55,510 nucleotides of DNA from Methylophilales bacterium LSUCC0135 (GTDB lineage: Bacteria; Pseudomonadota; Gammaproteobacteria; Burkholderiales; Methylophilaceae), in assembly GCA_001704575.1 (NCBI GenBank), contig MCAW01000014.1:1-55510 (forward strand), read 5' to 3'. Below, piece after piece: positions 35,043-44,456 of this stretch. Each line of letters opens with the position of its first letter. Position 1 is the stretch's first letter. The position numbers and the translations under genes were made by a program. Under the pieces are notes generated by a model, which had not been told where the DNA came from, did not search any database, and worked only from the letters and a program-made list of their open reading frames with translations.

Positions 35043-35519
35043 ATGAGCATCGAAGGCATACTGGAAAAAGGTTTTGTAACGACCACCCTCGATACGGTGA
35101 TCAACTACACGCGTACGGGGTCCTTGTGGCCGATGACTTTCGGGCTGGCGTGTTGTGCGGTGGAAATGATGCATGCCGGTGCGTCGCGTTACGATCTTGA
35201 CCGCTTCGGCATCGTTTTTCGCCCCAGTCCGCGTCAGTCGGATGTCATGATCGTAGCCGGAACGCTGGTGAATAAAATGGCGCCTGCGCTACGCAAGGTT
35301 TACGATCAGATGGCCGAGCCGCGCTGGGTCATCTCCATGGGTTCGTGTGCCAACGGTGGCGGTTACTACCACTATTCCTATTCTGTCGTTCGCGGTTGTG
35401 ACCGCATCGTCCCGGTCGATGTTTATGTCCCTGGTTGTCCGCCGACTGCAGAAGCGTTGCTCTACGGCATCATTCAGCTGCAGAACAAGATCAAGCGTAC
35501 CAACACGATTGCGCGATAG
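35043..35519 (+). CDS. nuoB: NADH-quinone oxidoreductase subunit B
   Basis: The peripheral-arm subunit holding iron-sulfur cluster N2, the last electron carrier before quinone. The 158-residue protein has the four ligands: the tandem Cys37 and Cys38 (LACCAVEM), Cys102 (MGSCANGGG) and Cys132 ([10 protein letters not shown]). The length is standard for betaproteobacteria. It begins 12 nt after nuoA. Confidence 0.98.
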   Translation: MSIEGILEKGFVTTTLDTVINYTRTGSLWPMTFGLACCAVEMMHAGASRYDLDRFGIVFRPSPRQSDVMIVAGTLVNKMAPALRKVYDQMAEPRWVISMGSCANGGGYYHYSYSVVRGCDRIVPVDVYVPGCPPTAEALLYGIIQLQNKIKRTNTIAR

Positions 35520-35532
35520 GTAAAGGAACATC

Positions 35533-36129
35533 ATGAGCGCGCGACTGCAAAAACTTTCCGACAATATCCGGCTTGCATTGGGTGAAAAACTGGCCACGCT
35601 GAAAACCCAGGTCGGTGAGATCACCATCGAGGTCAGGGCGGCAGACCTGCTTGAAAGCTGCCGCATTCTGCGTGACAGCGCCGGACTCAAGTTCGAACAG
35701 TTGATCGACCTGTGCGGCGTCGATTATGTTGAGTATGGCGAAGGCGCGTGGACGGGCCAGCGCTACGCCGTGGTCTATCATCTGCTTTCCGTCAGCCTCA
35801 ATCAGCGCGTCCGCTTGCGCGTGTTTGCCGAAGATGAGGATTTTCCGGTGCTGCCTACCGTGATAAATCTGTGGCCGGTTGCCAACTGGTTTGAACGCGA
35901 GGCGTTCGATCTTTACGGCATCATGTTTGACGGCCATCCGGATTTGCGCCGCATTCTGACGGATTATGGTTTTGTCGGCCATCCGTTCCGCAAGGATTTC
36001 CCGATGATCGGCAATGTCGAGATGCGTTACGACCCTGATCAGCAGCGCGTCATCTATCAGCCGGTGTCCATCGAGTTGCGGAATAATGTGCCGCGGGTTA
36101 TCCGAGATGAAGGATTCCACAAGGGATAA
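35533..36129 (+). CDS. nuoC: NADH-quinone oxidoreductase subunit C
   Basis: The 30-kDa-type subunit of the complex I connecting module, 198 residues and separate from NuoD (fused in E. coli). The signature [20 protein letters not shown]-like block and GHPFRKDFP are present, and the protein ends FHKG. Its stop is 2 nt before the first of three nuoD-like starts, so the normal nuoC-nuoD junction has been altered by the repeats that follow. Confidence 0.97.
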   Translation: MSARLQKLSDNIRLALGEKLATLKTQVGEITIEVRAADLLESCRILRDSAGLKFEQLIDLCGVDYVEYGEGAWTGQRYAVVYHLLSVSLNQRVRLRVFAEDEDFPVLPTVINLWPVANWFEREAFDLYGIMFDGHPDLRRILTDYGFVGHPFRKDFPMIGNVEMRYDPDQQRVIYQPVSIELRNNVPRVIRDEGFHKG

Positions 36130-36131
36130 GC

Positions 36132-36266
36132 ATGGCTGAGATCAGAAATTACACCATGAATTTTAGCTCCGGCATAACGCCTGCCTCGCAGGCATTAGCC
36201 TCCACAGAAGTTCATCGTCAATCGGCTGGCTGTAATATCGCGGCAGAGGTGAGAATGCATGGCTGA
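36132..36266 (+). pseudogene. Truncated nuoD start, copy 1 (44 codons)
   Basis: Begins with the 11 NuoD residues [11 protein letters not shown] and then runs through the first insert for 33 codons to a TGA. The stop lies inside the next ATGGCTGA start, an 8-nt overlap. It has the natural spacing from nuoC, with an AAGGGA Shine-Dalgarno. It is either a relic of the original nuoD start or an expressed peptide that feeds ribosomes into the next start. Confidence 0.5.
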
Positions 36267-36393
36267 GATACGCAACTATACGATGAATTTTAGCTCCGGC
36301 ATAACGCCTGCCTCGCAGGCATTAGCCTCCACAGAAGTTCATCGTCAATCGGCTGGCTGTTATATCGCGGCAGAGGTGAGAACGCATGGCTGA
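36259..36393 (+). pseudogene. Truncated nuoD start, copy 2 (44 codons)
   Basis: Same arrangement as the first copy: [11 protein letters not shown], then the insert-encoded tail, ending in a TGA that overlaps the true nuoD start by 8 nt. The encoded peptide differs from copy 1 at only two residues of the insert part (Asn to Tyr and Met to Thr). AGAGGTGAG provides a ribosome binding site. Confidence 0.5.
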
Positions 36394-37639
36394 GATACGC
36401 AACTATACGATGAACTTTGGCCCGCAGCATCCTGCGGCGCACGGGGTTTTGCGTCTGGTGCTGGAACTGGACGGCGAGGTCATTCAGCGCGCTGATCCGC
36501 ATATCGGTCTGCTCCATCGCGCAACCGAAAAGCTGGCCGAGAACCGCACCTATTTACAGTCCGTACCTTACATGGACCGCCTCGATTATGTGTCGATGAT
36601 GGCGAATGAGCACGCCTATGTGATGGCGATTGAAAAGCTGCTCGGTCTGGAAGTACCGGTGCGCGCCCAGTATATACGCGTCATGTTCGACGAAATTACA
36701 CGTGTTTTGAACCACCTGCTCTGGCTCGGTGCGCACGCGCTGGATGTCGGCGCGATGACCGTGTTTCTTTATGCATTCCGCGAGCGCGAGGATTTGTTCG
36801 ACGTTTACGAGGCGGTGTCGGGTGCGCGCATGCATGCGGCTTATTACCGTCCGGGCGGTGTTTACCGCGATCTGCCGGACCGCATGCCGCAATACGAAGC
36901 TTCAAAAATACACAATCAGAAAGACATCAGTCGCCTGAACGAGAACCGTCAAGGTTCGGTGCTAGATTTCATCGAGGATTTCACCAATCGTTTTCCCAAG
37001 TATGTTGACGAATACGAGACCCTGCTGACAGACAACCGTATCTGGAAGCAGCGCACGGTCGGCATCGGCGTGGTAACGCCCGAGCGCGCGCTGGCGTTGG
37101 GTCTTAGCGGCCCCATGTTGCGCGGTTCCGGCTTCGCCTGGGATCTGCGCAAGCAGCAGCCTTACGAAGTATATGACAGGCTCGATTTCGATATTCCGGT
37201 TGGCGTCAATGGTGATTGTTATGACCGTTATCTGGTGCGCATCGAGGAGTTCCGCCAATCCAACCGCATCATCAAGCAGTGTGTGGATTGGTTGCGCAAG
37301 AATCCCGGCCCCGTGATCACTGACAACCACAAGATTGCACCGCCATCGCGTGAAAACATGAAGCAGGACATGGAATCCATGATCCATCACTTCAAGTTGT
37401 TCACCGAGGGCTTCCATGTGCCGGCTGGCGAAGCGTATGCCGCGGTCGAACACCCCAAGGGCGAGTTCGGCATCTACATGATTTCTGACGGTGCCAACAA
37501 GCCGTACCGCCTCAAGATACGCGCGCCGGGTTTCCCGCATCTGGCAGCGCTGGATGAAATGACGCGTGGCCACATGATTGCCGATCTGGTGGCAATTATC
37601 GGCACGCAAGACATCGTGTTTGGTGAGATAGATCGATAA
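36386..37639 (+). CDS. nuoD: NADH-quinone oxidoreductase subunit D
   Basis: The 49-kDa-type subunit that forms the quinone pocket with NuoB. The 417-residue protein has the family blocks [32 protein letters not shown] with the quinone-site His, the DRLDYVSMM stretch and the C-terminal DIVFGEIDR. The start at 36386 is the third repeat copy and the only one followed by the normal GPQHPAAHG sequence. Codons 1-11 match copy 2 closely and differ from copy 1 by synonymous changes. Translation may depend on ribosomes finishing the overlapping upstream 44-codon frame. Confidence 0.97.
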   Translation: MAEIRNYTMNFGPQHPAAHGVLRLVLELDGEVIQRADPHIGLLHRATEKLAENRTYLQSVPYMDRLDYVSMMANEHAYVMAIEKLLGLEVPVRAQYIRVMFDEITRVLNHLLWLGAHALDVGAMTVFLYAFREREDLFDVYEAVSGARMHAAYYRPGGVYRDLPDRMPQYEASKIHNQKDISRLNENRQGSVLDFIEDFTNRFPKYVDEYETLLTDNRIWKQRTVGIGVVTPERALALGLSGPMLRGSGFAWDLRKQQPYEVYDRLDFDIPVGVNGDCYDRYLVRIEEFRQSNRIIKQCVDWLRKNPGPVITDNHKIAPPSRENMKQDMESMIHHFKLFTEGFHVPAGEAYAAVEHPKGEFGIYMISDGANKPYRLKIRAPGFPHLAALDEMTRGHMIADLVAIIGTQDIVFGEIDR

Positions 37640-37642
37640 ATT

Positions 37643-38116
37643 ATGTTATCCCAGGAATCCCTAGACAAGATTGAGTACGAGCTGACCAAGTACCCGGCCG
37701 ACCGCCGTCAGGCAGCAGTGATGTCTGCCCTGCGTATCGCGCAGGCGGAGAAAGGCTGGTTGTCGAAGGAGACCATCGCGTTTGTCGCCGACTATCTCGG
37801 CATTCCGGCGATCGCCGCGCTCGAAGTGGCCACGTTCTACAACATGTACGAGCTGGAGCCGGTAGGCAAGCACAAGATTACCGTGTGTACCAATATTTCC
37901 TGCATGCTGCGCGATGCCGACCAGATCGTCGAGCATCTGCAGAATAGGCTGGGGATCGGTTTCAATGAAACGACGGTAGATGGCAAATTCACGTTGAAGG
38001 AAGGCGAATGCATGGGCTGTTGCGGCGGTGCGCCGCTGATGCATATCAACAACACGCGTATGTGCGAGTTCCTCACGCCGGCCAAGGTCGATGAAATCCT
38101 GCAGGAGCTGAAATAA
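37643..38116 (+). CDS. nuoE: NADH-quinone oxidoreductase subunit E
   Basis: The 24-kDa-type subunit with [2Fe-2S] cluster N1a. The 157-residue thioredoxin-like protein has ligands Cys82 and Cys87 (VCTNISCML), Cys123 and Cys127 ([11 protein letters not shown]). It starts 3 nt after nuoD and its last base overlaps the nuoF start. Confidence 0.97.
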   Translation: MLSQESLDKIEYELTKYPADRRQAAVMSALRIAQAEKGWLSKETIAFVADYLGIPAIAALEVATFYNMYELEPVGKHKITVCTNISCMLRDADQIVEHLQNRLGIGFNETTVDGKFTLKEGECMGCCGGAPLMHINNTRMCEFLTPAKVDEILQELK

Positions 38117-39417
38117 TGACAGCGCTTTTGCACAATCTGGAACAACAGACACTGGTCTGCCTGCGCACGGTGACCGAGCCGAACCCTGCCGATCTGGCCA
38201 CTTACCTCAAGCTGGGCGGTTATGAACAGCTGAAGCGTATCGTCACGGAAAAGGTCAAACCGACCGATATCATCAGTCAGGTCAAGCTTTCCGGCTTGCG
38301 TGGGCGCGGTGGCGCCGGTTTCCCGACCGGGCTGAAGTGGAGCTTCATGCCGCGCTATTTCGACGGCATCAAGTATCTGGTATGCAACACCGACGAAGGC
38401 GAACCCGGCACTTTCAAGGACCGGGACATCATCCGCTACAACCCGCATCAGTTGATCGAAGGCATGGCCATCGCTGCTTATACGCTGGGTGCGCGCGTTG
38501 GTTACAACTATATTCACGGCGAAATCTGGCAGGATTACGAGACTTTCGAAGCAGCACTGGCTGAAGCGCGCAAGGCGGGCTTCATCGGTGAAAACCTGTT
38601 CGGCACCGGTTTCAGTTTCGACCTCTATGCCGTACATGGCTACGGCGCATACATTTGCGGTGAAGAAACCGCACTGATTGAATCGATCGAGGGCAAGAAG
38701 GGGCAGCCCCGCTTCAAGCCCCCGTTCCCCGCCAGTTATGGCGTTTTCGGCAAGCCGACCACGGTCAACAACACCGAGTCCTTCACTTCCATTCCATGGA
38801 TATTGCAGCACGGCGGTCAGGCATTCCAGGAGCTTGGAGTAGCCAACTCCGGTGGCAGCAAGATTTTTTCGGTGTCTGGCCACGTCGAAAAACCCGGCAA
38901 CTACGAAGTGAAAATGGGCACGCCATTTACCGAACTGCTGGAAATGGCCGGCGGCATATGGAAAGGCCGCAAGCTGAAGGCGGTCATCCCCGGCGGCCCC
39001 TCTACGGCGGTGATGCCGGCTGAGGCGATACTGGGCGCCAATATGGATTACGACAGCCTGTCCAAGGCTGGTTCGAGTCTGGGTGCCGGTTCTGTCATCG
39101 TCATGGATGAGACCACCTGTATGGTGAAGGCGCTGAAGCGCTTGTCCTATTTCTTCTATGAAGAATCCTGCGGACAGTGCACGCCGTGCCGCGAAGGTAC
39201 GGGCTGGTTGTATCGCGTCATCAAGCGGATTGTCGACGGTCAGGGCCGTATGGAAGACCTCGACCTGCTTACCGACGTCAGTGGCAATATTTCAGGCCGC
39301 ACCATCTGCGCGCTCGGCGATGCCGCTGCTACGCCGGTGCTGAGCTTCGTCAAGCATTTCCGCCCAGAATTCGAATATTACATCCGGCATGGCAAAAGCA
39401 TGCTGGACGGCAAGTAG
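38116..39417 (+). CDS. nuoF: NADH-quinone oxidoreductase subunit F
   Basis: The NADH- and FMN-binding subunit with [4Fe-4S] cluster N3. The 433-residue protein has the NADH/FMN glycine-rich block [13 protein letters not shown] (about 63-75), [14 protein letters not shown], and the cluster ligands Cys352, Cys355 and Cys358 ([12 protein letters not shown]) plus Cys398 (TICALGDAA). Hydride from NADH enters complex I here. Confidence 0.98.
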   Translation: MTALLHNLEQQTLVCLRTVTEPNPADLATYLKLGGYEQLKRIVTEKVKPTDIISQVKLSGLRGRGGAGFPTGLKWSFMPRYFDGIKYLVCNTDEGEPGTFKDRDIIRYNPHQLIEGMAIAAYTLGARVGYNYIHGEIWQDYETFEAALAEARKAGFIGENLFGTGFSFDLYAVHGYGAYICGEETALIESIEGKKGQPRFKPPFPASYGVFGKPTTVNNTESFTSIPWILQHGGQAFQELGVANSGGSKIFSVSGHVEKPGNYEVKMGTPFTELLEMAGGIWKGRKLKAVIPGGPSTAVMPAEAILGANMDYDSLSKAGSSLGAGSVIVMDETTCMVKALKRLSYFFYEESCGQCTPCREGTGWLYRVIKRIVDGQGRMEDLDLLTDVSGNISGRTICALGDAAATPVLSFVKHFRPEFEYYIRHGKSMLDGK

Positions 39418-39464
39418 CCGGGTAAAAGCCGGTCTATCGCCAGGCAGCTGAATGGAACATCACT

Positions 39465-41867
39465 ATGTTGAACATTGAAATTGACGGAAAACCGGTAGAA
39501 GTCGAACACGGCACGACCATTATCGATGCCGCAGACAAGCTCGGCGTCGAAATCCCGCGCTTCTGTTACCACAAGAAGCTTTCAGTGGCTGCCAACTGCC
39601 GCATGTGTCTGGTGCAGGTGGAGAAATTCAACAAACCCTTGCCTGCCTGTGCGACCCCTGTTGCCGACGGCATGAAGATTTTTACCCGTTCCAAGGCAGC
39701 CGTAGAGGCGCAACAGAGCGTCATGGAGTTCCTGCTGATCAACCACCCGCTGGATTGCCCCATTTGCGATCAGGGCGGCGAATGCGATCTGCAGGACATC
39801 GCCATGGCCTATGGCGCGCCGGCTTCGCGTTACACCGAAGAAAAGCGCGTAGTGCTGAACAAGAATATTGGCCCGTTAATTTCGACTGACATGACCCGCT
39901 GCATCCAGTGCACGCGCTGTGTCCGCTTCCTCAAGGAAGTCGGCGGCATGATGGAGCTGGGCCTGGTCAATCGCGGCGAACATGCCGAGATCACGGCCTA
40001 TGTCGACAAGAGTGTGGACTCGGAACTCTCCGGCAATATCATCGACCTGTGCCCGGTCGGCGCACTGACCAGCAAACCGTTCCGCTATTCTGCCCGCAGC
40101 TGGGAGCTGACCCGCAGGCCTTCGATTGCCCAGCATGACGGCCTCGGTTCGCACATCGAAGTGCAGATCAAGGACGGCAAGGTCATGCGCGTATTGCCGC
40201 GCGAGAAAGACACCATCAACGAATGCTGGATTTCCGACCGCGACCGTTTCTCCTACGAAGGCTTGAACAGCCCCGAGCGCCTCAAGGTGCCGATGATCAA
40301 GCATAACGGCGAGTGGCAGGAAACCGACTGGAAGACCGCGCTTGAGTTTGCAGCCGGTCAACTCAAGGATATTACCAACCAGTATGGCGGCGATGCGCTC
40401 GGTGTGCTGGTTTCGCCCAACAGCACGATGGAAGAGGGTTATCTGGCCAAAAAGCTGGCGGAAGGCCTCGGTTGTGCAAATATCGATTACCGTTTGCGCC
40501 AGACCGATTTCCGTCTCGACGGCAAACGTCTCGGCACGCCCTGGATGGGCTGCAACATCCCCGATATCGAATCGCTCGATCGCATTCTTGTTGTCGGCGC
40601 CAATCTGCGCAACGAACACCCGCTGCTCAGCACCCGTTTCCGCAAGGCGGTCGCGCGCGGCGCTGAATTGTCCAAGATCAGTCCGCTCGACAACGACGCA
40701 CTGATGCCGGTCAAGCACAAGATCATCGTCCGCCCGAATGATATGGTGAATGTGCTGGCACAGGTGCTCAAGGCCATGTCAGGTTTGCAGCGTCTGTCCT
40801 TGTGCCTGCCGCAATCGCTGAACAGGCTGCTGGAAGAAATTACCGTCCGCCCCAATACCCAGGCGATCGCCGAAAGCCTCGCCGGCTTGGGGGAAAATTA
40901 TGATCTGGTGTCGCCTAAGACCGGTATCTTTATCGGCAACATGGCGCTTAACGACCCGCGCTTTACTGAAATGTACAGTCTGGCCGAAGCTATTGCCGGT
41001 CTCTGTGGCGCTACTTTCGGCCTGATGCCGGCAGGCGCCAACAACACCGGGCAGCATCTGGTCGGTGTCATGCCGGGGCCGCAGGGCATGCATGCCCGCG
41101 CCATGCTGGAAGTACCACGCAAGGCCTATCTGCTGGTCAACGTAGAGCCCGAGCTCGATTGCTACAACGGTGCGGCCGCGCACAAGGCCATGCAGCAGGC
41201 GGAATGTGTGGTTGCGCTGACCATGTACAAGTCGGACGCACTGAAAGATGCCGACATATTGCTGCCGATCGCGCCGTTTACCGAGACTTCCGGTTCGGTC
41301 ATGAGTATCGAAGGTCGCGTGCAGAGCTTCAGCGCCGTAACACGTCCGCTCGGCGAATGCCGTCCGGGCTGGAAAGTGCTGCGCGTGCTGGCCAATACGC
41401 TCGGTTTGCCGGGTTTTGATTTCAACAGCAGCGAAGAAGTGAAGACTGCGATTTTCGGCGGAGAAAAACCGTCGGCCGTGGTCTGGCGCAGCCTCAACAA
41501 CAACCTCAAGGAGCTGGTCGAGATCGAGGTCAAGATCAAGTCGGACGGCTTGCAACGCATTGGCGAAGTCCCCCAGTATCAGGCCGACCCGATTGTGCGC
41601 CGTTCGCCGCCGCTGCAAAAAACCAAGTACAACGTCACACCGTTTGCCGGCATGCATCCTGACATGATGCAAAAGCTTGGCTTGAAACAGGGCGATCACG
41701 TGCGCGCGACCCAGGGCGAAGGCGTTGCCGAGCTTGAGGTCAGAGCCGACGAGCACGTTTCCATGGGCTGCGTGCGTATTCCCGCCGGCTATGTGCAGAC
41801 CGCAGGTCTTGGCGAACTGATGGGCGACATCAGTGTTGAGAAAATCGAGGCGCTAGCAACAGCATGA
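39465..41867 (+). CDS. nuoG: NADH-quinone oxidoreductase subunit G
   Basis: The largest peripheral subunit, 800 residues. The N-terminal [2Fe-2S] ferredoxin domain uses Cys34, Cys45, Cys48 and Cys62. [18 protein letters not shown] and [10 protein letters not shown] with DLCPVGAL supply the [4Fe-4S] clusters N4 and N5. The remainder is the molybdopterin-oxidoreductase-like domain, which has no cofactor here. A 47-nt gap separates it from nuoF. Its last 4 nt overlap the nuoH start. Confidence 0.97.
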   Translation: MLNIEIDGKPVEVEHGTTIIDAADKLGVEIPRFCYHKKLSVAANCRMCLVQVEKFNKPLPACATPVADGMKIFTRSKAAVEAQQSVMEFLLINHPLDCPICDQGGECDLQDIAMAYGAPASRYTEEKRVVLNKNIGPLISTDMTRCIQCTRCVRFLKEVGGMMELGLVNRGEHAEITAYVDKSVDSELSGNIIDLCPVGALTSKPFRYSARSWELTRRPSIAQHDGLGSHIEVQIKDGKVMRVLPREKDTINECWISDRDRFSYEGLNSPERLKVPMIKHNGEWQETDWKTALEFAAGQLKDITNQYGGDALGVLVSPNSTMEEGYLAKKLAEGLGCANIDYRLRQTDFRLDGKRLGTPWMGCNIPDIESLDRILVVGANLRNEHPLLSTRFRKAVARGAELSKISPLDNDALMPVKHKIIVRPNDMVNVLAQVLKAMSGLQRLSLCLPQSLNRLLEEITVRPNTQAIAESLAGLGENYDLVSPKTGIFIGNMALNDPRFTEMYSLAEAIAGLCGATFGLMPAGANNTGQHLVGVMPGPQGMHARAMLEVPRKAYLLVNVEPELDCYNGAAAHKAMQQAECVVALTMYKSDALKDADILLPIAPFTETSGSVMSIEGRVQSFSAVTRPLGECRPGWKVLRVLANTLGLPGFDFNSSEEVKTAIFGGEKPSAVVWRSLNNNLKELVEIEVKIKSDGLQRIGEVPQYQADPIVRRSPPLQKTKYNVTPFAGMHPDMMQKLGLKQGDHVRATQGEGVAELEVRADEHVSMGCVRIPAGYVQTAGLGELMGDISVEKIEALATA

Positions 41868-42895
41868 TGGACTTCTTCGAACAATTATTCGGCAGTTACT
41901 GGCCAGAGGTGTCACTGACGGTCTGGACCCTGATCAAGATCGTCGCCATCGTGGCGCCTTTGATGGGAGCGATCGCCTATCTGACGCTGGCTGAGCGCAA
42001 GGTTATCGGCTTCATGCAGGTGCGTATCGGCCCCAACCGCGTCGGCTATTTTGGTTTGTTGCAGCCGTTGGCAGACGGCCTCAAGCTGTTTACCAAAGAA
42101 ATCATCATTCCGTCAGCTTCCAACAAGTTCCTCTTTCTGCTCGGGCCGGTGCTGGCCATTGCGCCCGCTTTTGCTGCCTGGGCCGTAGTGCCGTTCGATC
42201 TGAATATGGTGCTGGCCGATATCGATGCCGGTCTGCTGTATATCCTCGCCATGACATCAGTTGCAGTTTACGGTGTCATCATCGCCGGCTGGGCCTCCAA
42301 CTCCAAATATGCTTTCCTCGGTTCGATGCGGTCGGCGGCGCAGATCGTATCCTATGAAATCGCCATGGGTTTTGCCCTGGTCGGCGTGCTGATGGCAGCC
42401 GGCAGTCTCAATCTCGGCAAGATTGTGTTGGCCCAGCAGGGCGGTTTCTGGGAATGGTACTGGCTGCCTTTGCTGCCCTTGTTCGTGGTTTATTTCATCA
42501 GCGCCGTGGCGGAAACCAACCGTGCGCCGTTCGACGTTGCCGAAGGCGAATCCGAAATTGTCGCCGGCTTCCACGTCGAATATTCCGGCATGGCTTTTGC
42601 CGTATTCTTCCTCGCGGAATACGCCAACATCATTCTGGTCTGCATGCTGGCTGCCCTCATGTTCCTCGGTGGCTGGCTCTCGCCGGTGCCTTTCCTGCCT
42701 GACAGCTTTCTCTGGCTGCTGGCCAAGGTGGCTTTCCTGATTTTCCTTTTCCTCTGGTTCCGTGCGACATTCCCGCGTTACCGCTACGACCAGATCATGC
42801 GTCTGGGATGGAAAGTGTTCATCCCGATCACGCTGGTCTGGATCATTGTCATCGGTGCATTGATGCAAACCCCATGGGCGCACCTTTTCCACTAG
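41864..42895 (+). CDS. nuoH: NADH-quinone oxidoreductase subunit H
   Basis: A membrane subunit linking the quinone cavity to the proton pumps. The 343-residue protein has about eight helices; signatures are [39 protein letters not shown] and [20 protein letters not shown] with the conserved acidic residues. It begins ATGATG, and either Met could be used. Confidence 0.97.
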   Translation: MMDFFEQLFGSYWPEVSLTVWTLIKIVAIVAPLMGAIAYLTLAERKVIGFMQVRIGPNRVGYFGLLQPLADGLKLFTKEIIIPSASNKFLFLLGPVLAIAPAFAAWAVVPFDLNMVLADIDAGLLYILAMTSVAVYGVIIAGWASNSKYAFLGSMRSAAQIVSYEIAMGFALVGVLMAAGSLNLGKIVLAQQGGFWEWYWLPLLPLFVVYFISAVAETNRAPFDVAEGESEIVAGFHVEYSGMAFAVFFLAEYANIILVCMLAALMFLGGWLSPVPFLPDSFLWLLAKVAFLIFLFLWFRATFPRYRYDQIMRLGWKVFIPITLVWIIVIGALMQTPWAHLFH

Positions 42896-42913
42896 GCGGC
42901 GGGATAACATATC

Positions 42914-43405
42914 ATGTTCAACAAGATTAAATCCATACTCTCCAGCCTGATGCTGGTCGAATTGCTGAAGGGCATGGCCCTGACCGGGCGCTATTTCTTC
43001 GCGCGCAAGATTACCGTGCAATTCCCCGAGGAACGCACGCCGATGTCGCCGCGTTTCCGTGGTCTGCACGCCTTGCGCCGCTATCCGAACGGTGAGGAGC
43101 GCTGCATTGCCTGCAAACTGTGCGAGGCGGTGTGTCCGGCAATGGCCATCACGATTGAGTCGGAGCAGCGTGAAGACAACACCCGTCGTACCACACGTTA
43201 CGATATCGATCTGACCAAGTGCATTTTCTGCGGCATGTGCGAAGAATCCTGCCCGGTCGATTCCATCGTCGAAACACGCGTGTTCGACTACCACGGCGAA
43301 AAACGCGGCGATCTCCTCTATACCAAGGTGATGCTGCTGGAAGTCGGCGACAAATACGAGAAACAGATTGCGGCAGATCGTGCTGCCGATGCGAAATATC
43401 GGTAA
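42914..43405 (+). CDS. nuoI: NADH-quinone oxidoreductase subunit I
   Basis: A ferredoxin-like subunit carrying clusters N6a and N6b. The 163-residue protein has two CxxCxxCxxxCP motifs: Cys64, 67, 70 and 74 ([12 protein letters not shown]), and Cys103, 106, 109 and 113 ([12 protein letters not shown]). The N-terminal amphipathic stretch lies on the membrane. It is followed by an unusual 90-nt gap with inverted repeats before nuoJ. Confidence 0.98.
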   Translation: MFNKIKSILSSLMLVELLKGMALTGRYFFARKITVQFPEERTPMSPRFRGLHALRRYPNGEERCIACKLCEAVCPAMAITIESEQREDNTRRTTRYDIDLTKCIFCGMCEESCPVDSIVETRVFDYHGEKRGDLLYTKVMLLEVGDKYEKQIAADRAADAKYR

Positions 43406-43410
43406 TTATT

Positions 43411-43485
43411 GTGAAAGGTGAAACGTGAAATGTGAAACGTGCCGCGTGGATGGTTTTAACATTTCACGTTTAATGTTTCACGTTT
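43411..43485. repeat. GTGAAACGT-type inverted repeat between nuoI and nuoJ
   Basis: The left side is a run of GTGAAA/ACGTGAAA words. AAACGTGAAATGT (43421-43433) is perfectly complementary to ACATTTCACGTTT (43459-43471), giving a 13-bp stem, and a further GTTTCACGTTT follows at 43475-43485. It is the only sizeable non-coding gap inside nuoE-N apart from the 47 nt before nuoG. Confidence 0.85.
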
Positions 43486-43495
43486 AACGGCAAAA

Positions 43496-44146
43496 ATGAT
43501 GTTCCAGGATTACATTTTCTACATATTTGCGGCGATATTGCTGTTCGCCGGGCTGCGCGTGATTACTGCGCGCAACCCTGTGCATGCAGCCCTGTTCCTG
43601 GTGCTGGCCTTCTTTACTGCGGCCGGTATCTGGTTGTTGCTGGAAGCCGAGTTTCTCGCCATCGTGCTGGTGCTGGTCTACGTCGGCGCGGTGATGGTGC
43701 TGTTCCTGTTTGTGGTAATGATGCTCGACATCAACCTGGACAAATTGCGTGAAGGTTTCTGGGAATATCTGCCAATGGCCGGATTTATCGGCGTGCTGAT
43801 GGCAGCTGAAATGGTGATGATTCTCGGCAGCAAGAATTTCGGTGTCGACCGTGTCGGCGCGCCACCGCCCAAACCGGCAGACTACAGCAACACGGCCGAA
43901 CTTGGCCGGGTGCTGTATTCCGATTACCTGCTGACTTTCGAGCTGGCAGCCGTCGTGTTGCTGGTGGCGATCATCGCCGCCATTGCACTGACTCTGCGTG
44001 ACCGCAAGGATACGAAATTCATCGACCCTGCCGATCAGGTCAAGGTCAAGCGGGCTGATCGCATCCGCATGGTCAGCATGCCCGCATTCAAGGAGCCGCT
44101 TGAGCAGGACGCGGCAGATAACACTGAACCCAAGGACAAAGCCTGA
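43496..44146 (+). CDS. nuoJ: NADH-quinone oxidoreductase subunit J
   Basis: A membrane subunit of the pump module. The 216-residue protein has five helices; [17 protein letters not shown] in helix 3 is the diagnostic block (the pi-bulge helix of complex I), and [15 protein letters not shown] precedes it. The C-terminal 40 residues are soluble and charged. It starts ATGATG, so either Met may be used. Its last base overlaps nuoK. Confidence 0.96.
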   Translation: MMFQDYIFYIFAAILLFAGLRVITARNPVHAALFLVLAFFTAAGIWLLLEAEFLAIVLVLVYVGAVMVLFLFVVMMLDINLDKLREGFWEYLPMAGFIGVLMAAEMVMILGSKNFGVDRVGAPPPKPADYSNTAELGRVLYSDYLLTFELAAVVLLVAIIAAIALTLRDRKDTKFIDPADQVKVKRADRIRMVSMPAFKEPLEQDAADNTEPKDKA

Positions 44147-44451
44147 TGGTCGGCCTCTCTCATTATCTGGTACTCGGTTCGCTGCTGTTTGCCATCAGCG
44201 TGGTCGGCATATTCCTCAACCGCAAGAATGTCATCGTGCTGCTGATGGCGATCGAGCTGATGTTGCTGGCGGTGAACCTCAACTTTATCGCCTTCTCGCA
44301 TTACCTTAACGACCTCGCCGGTCAGGTCTTCGTGTTTTTCATATTGACTGTTGCCGCGGCTGAATCGGCAATCGGTCTGGCCATTCTGGTATTGCTGTTC
44401 CGCAACCTGAAAACCATTAACGTCGATGATCTCGATCAGCTGAAAGGATAA
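44146..44451 (+). CDS. nuoK: NADH-quinone oxidoreductase subunit K
   Basis: A 101-residue, three-helix antiporter-like subunit homologous to Mrp[28 protein letters not shown] carries the conserved Glu of helix 2, and [14 protein letters not shown] the second buried Glu. It overlaps nuoJ by one base and ends 5 nt before nuoL. Confidence 0.97.
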   Translation: MVGLSHYLVLGSLLFAISVVGIFLNRKNVIVLLMAIELMLLAVNLNFIAFSHYLNDLAGQVFVFFILTVAAAESAIGLAILVLLFRNLKTINVDDLDQLKG

Positions 44452-44456
44452 TCGGG

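Larger units (their letters stand above)
36132..36418 (+). repeat. 127-bp tandem repeat of the nuoD 5' end with two 94-nt inserts
   Basis: The nuoD start (33 nt, 11 codons) occurs at 36132, 36259 and 36386, a period of exactly 127 bp. Between them are two 94-nt inserts (36165-36258 and 36292-36385) differing at only two positions. Each insert holds a hairpin TAACGCCTGC-CTC-GCAGGCATTA with one mismatch, and an AGAGGTGAG ribosome binding site before the next ATG. Only the third copy continues into nuoD. An 11-nt word AAGTTCATCGT in the insert (36335-36345) is the reverse complement of 36407-36417 inside nuoD. Confidence 0.97.

Noticed and set aside
36165-36258. Integron attC site or CRISPR repeat in the 94-nt insert
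   Set aside because: No RYYYAAC/GTTRRRY core pair frames the hairpin, and two copies joined by coding sequence do not form a CRISPR array.
36290-36517. 75-codon minus-strand frame spanning the repeat and nuoD start
   Set aside because: Its second half is antisense to nuoD, so it is not a gene; the insert part is discussed as a finding only.
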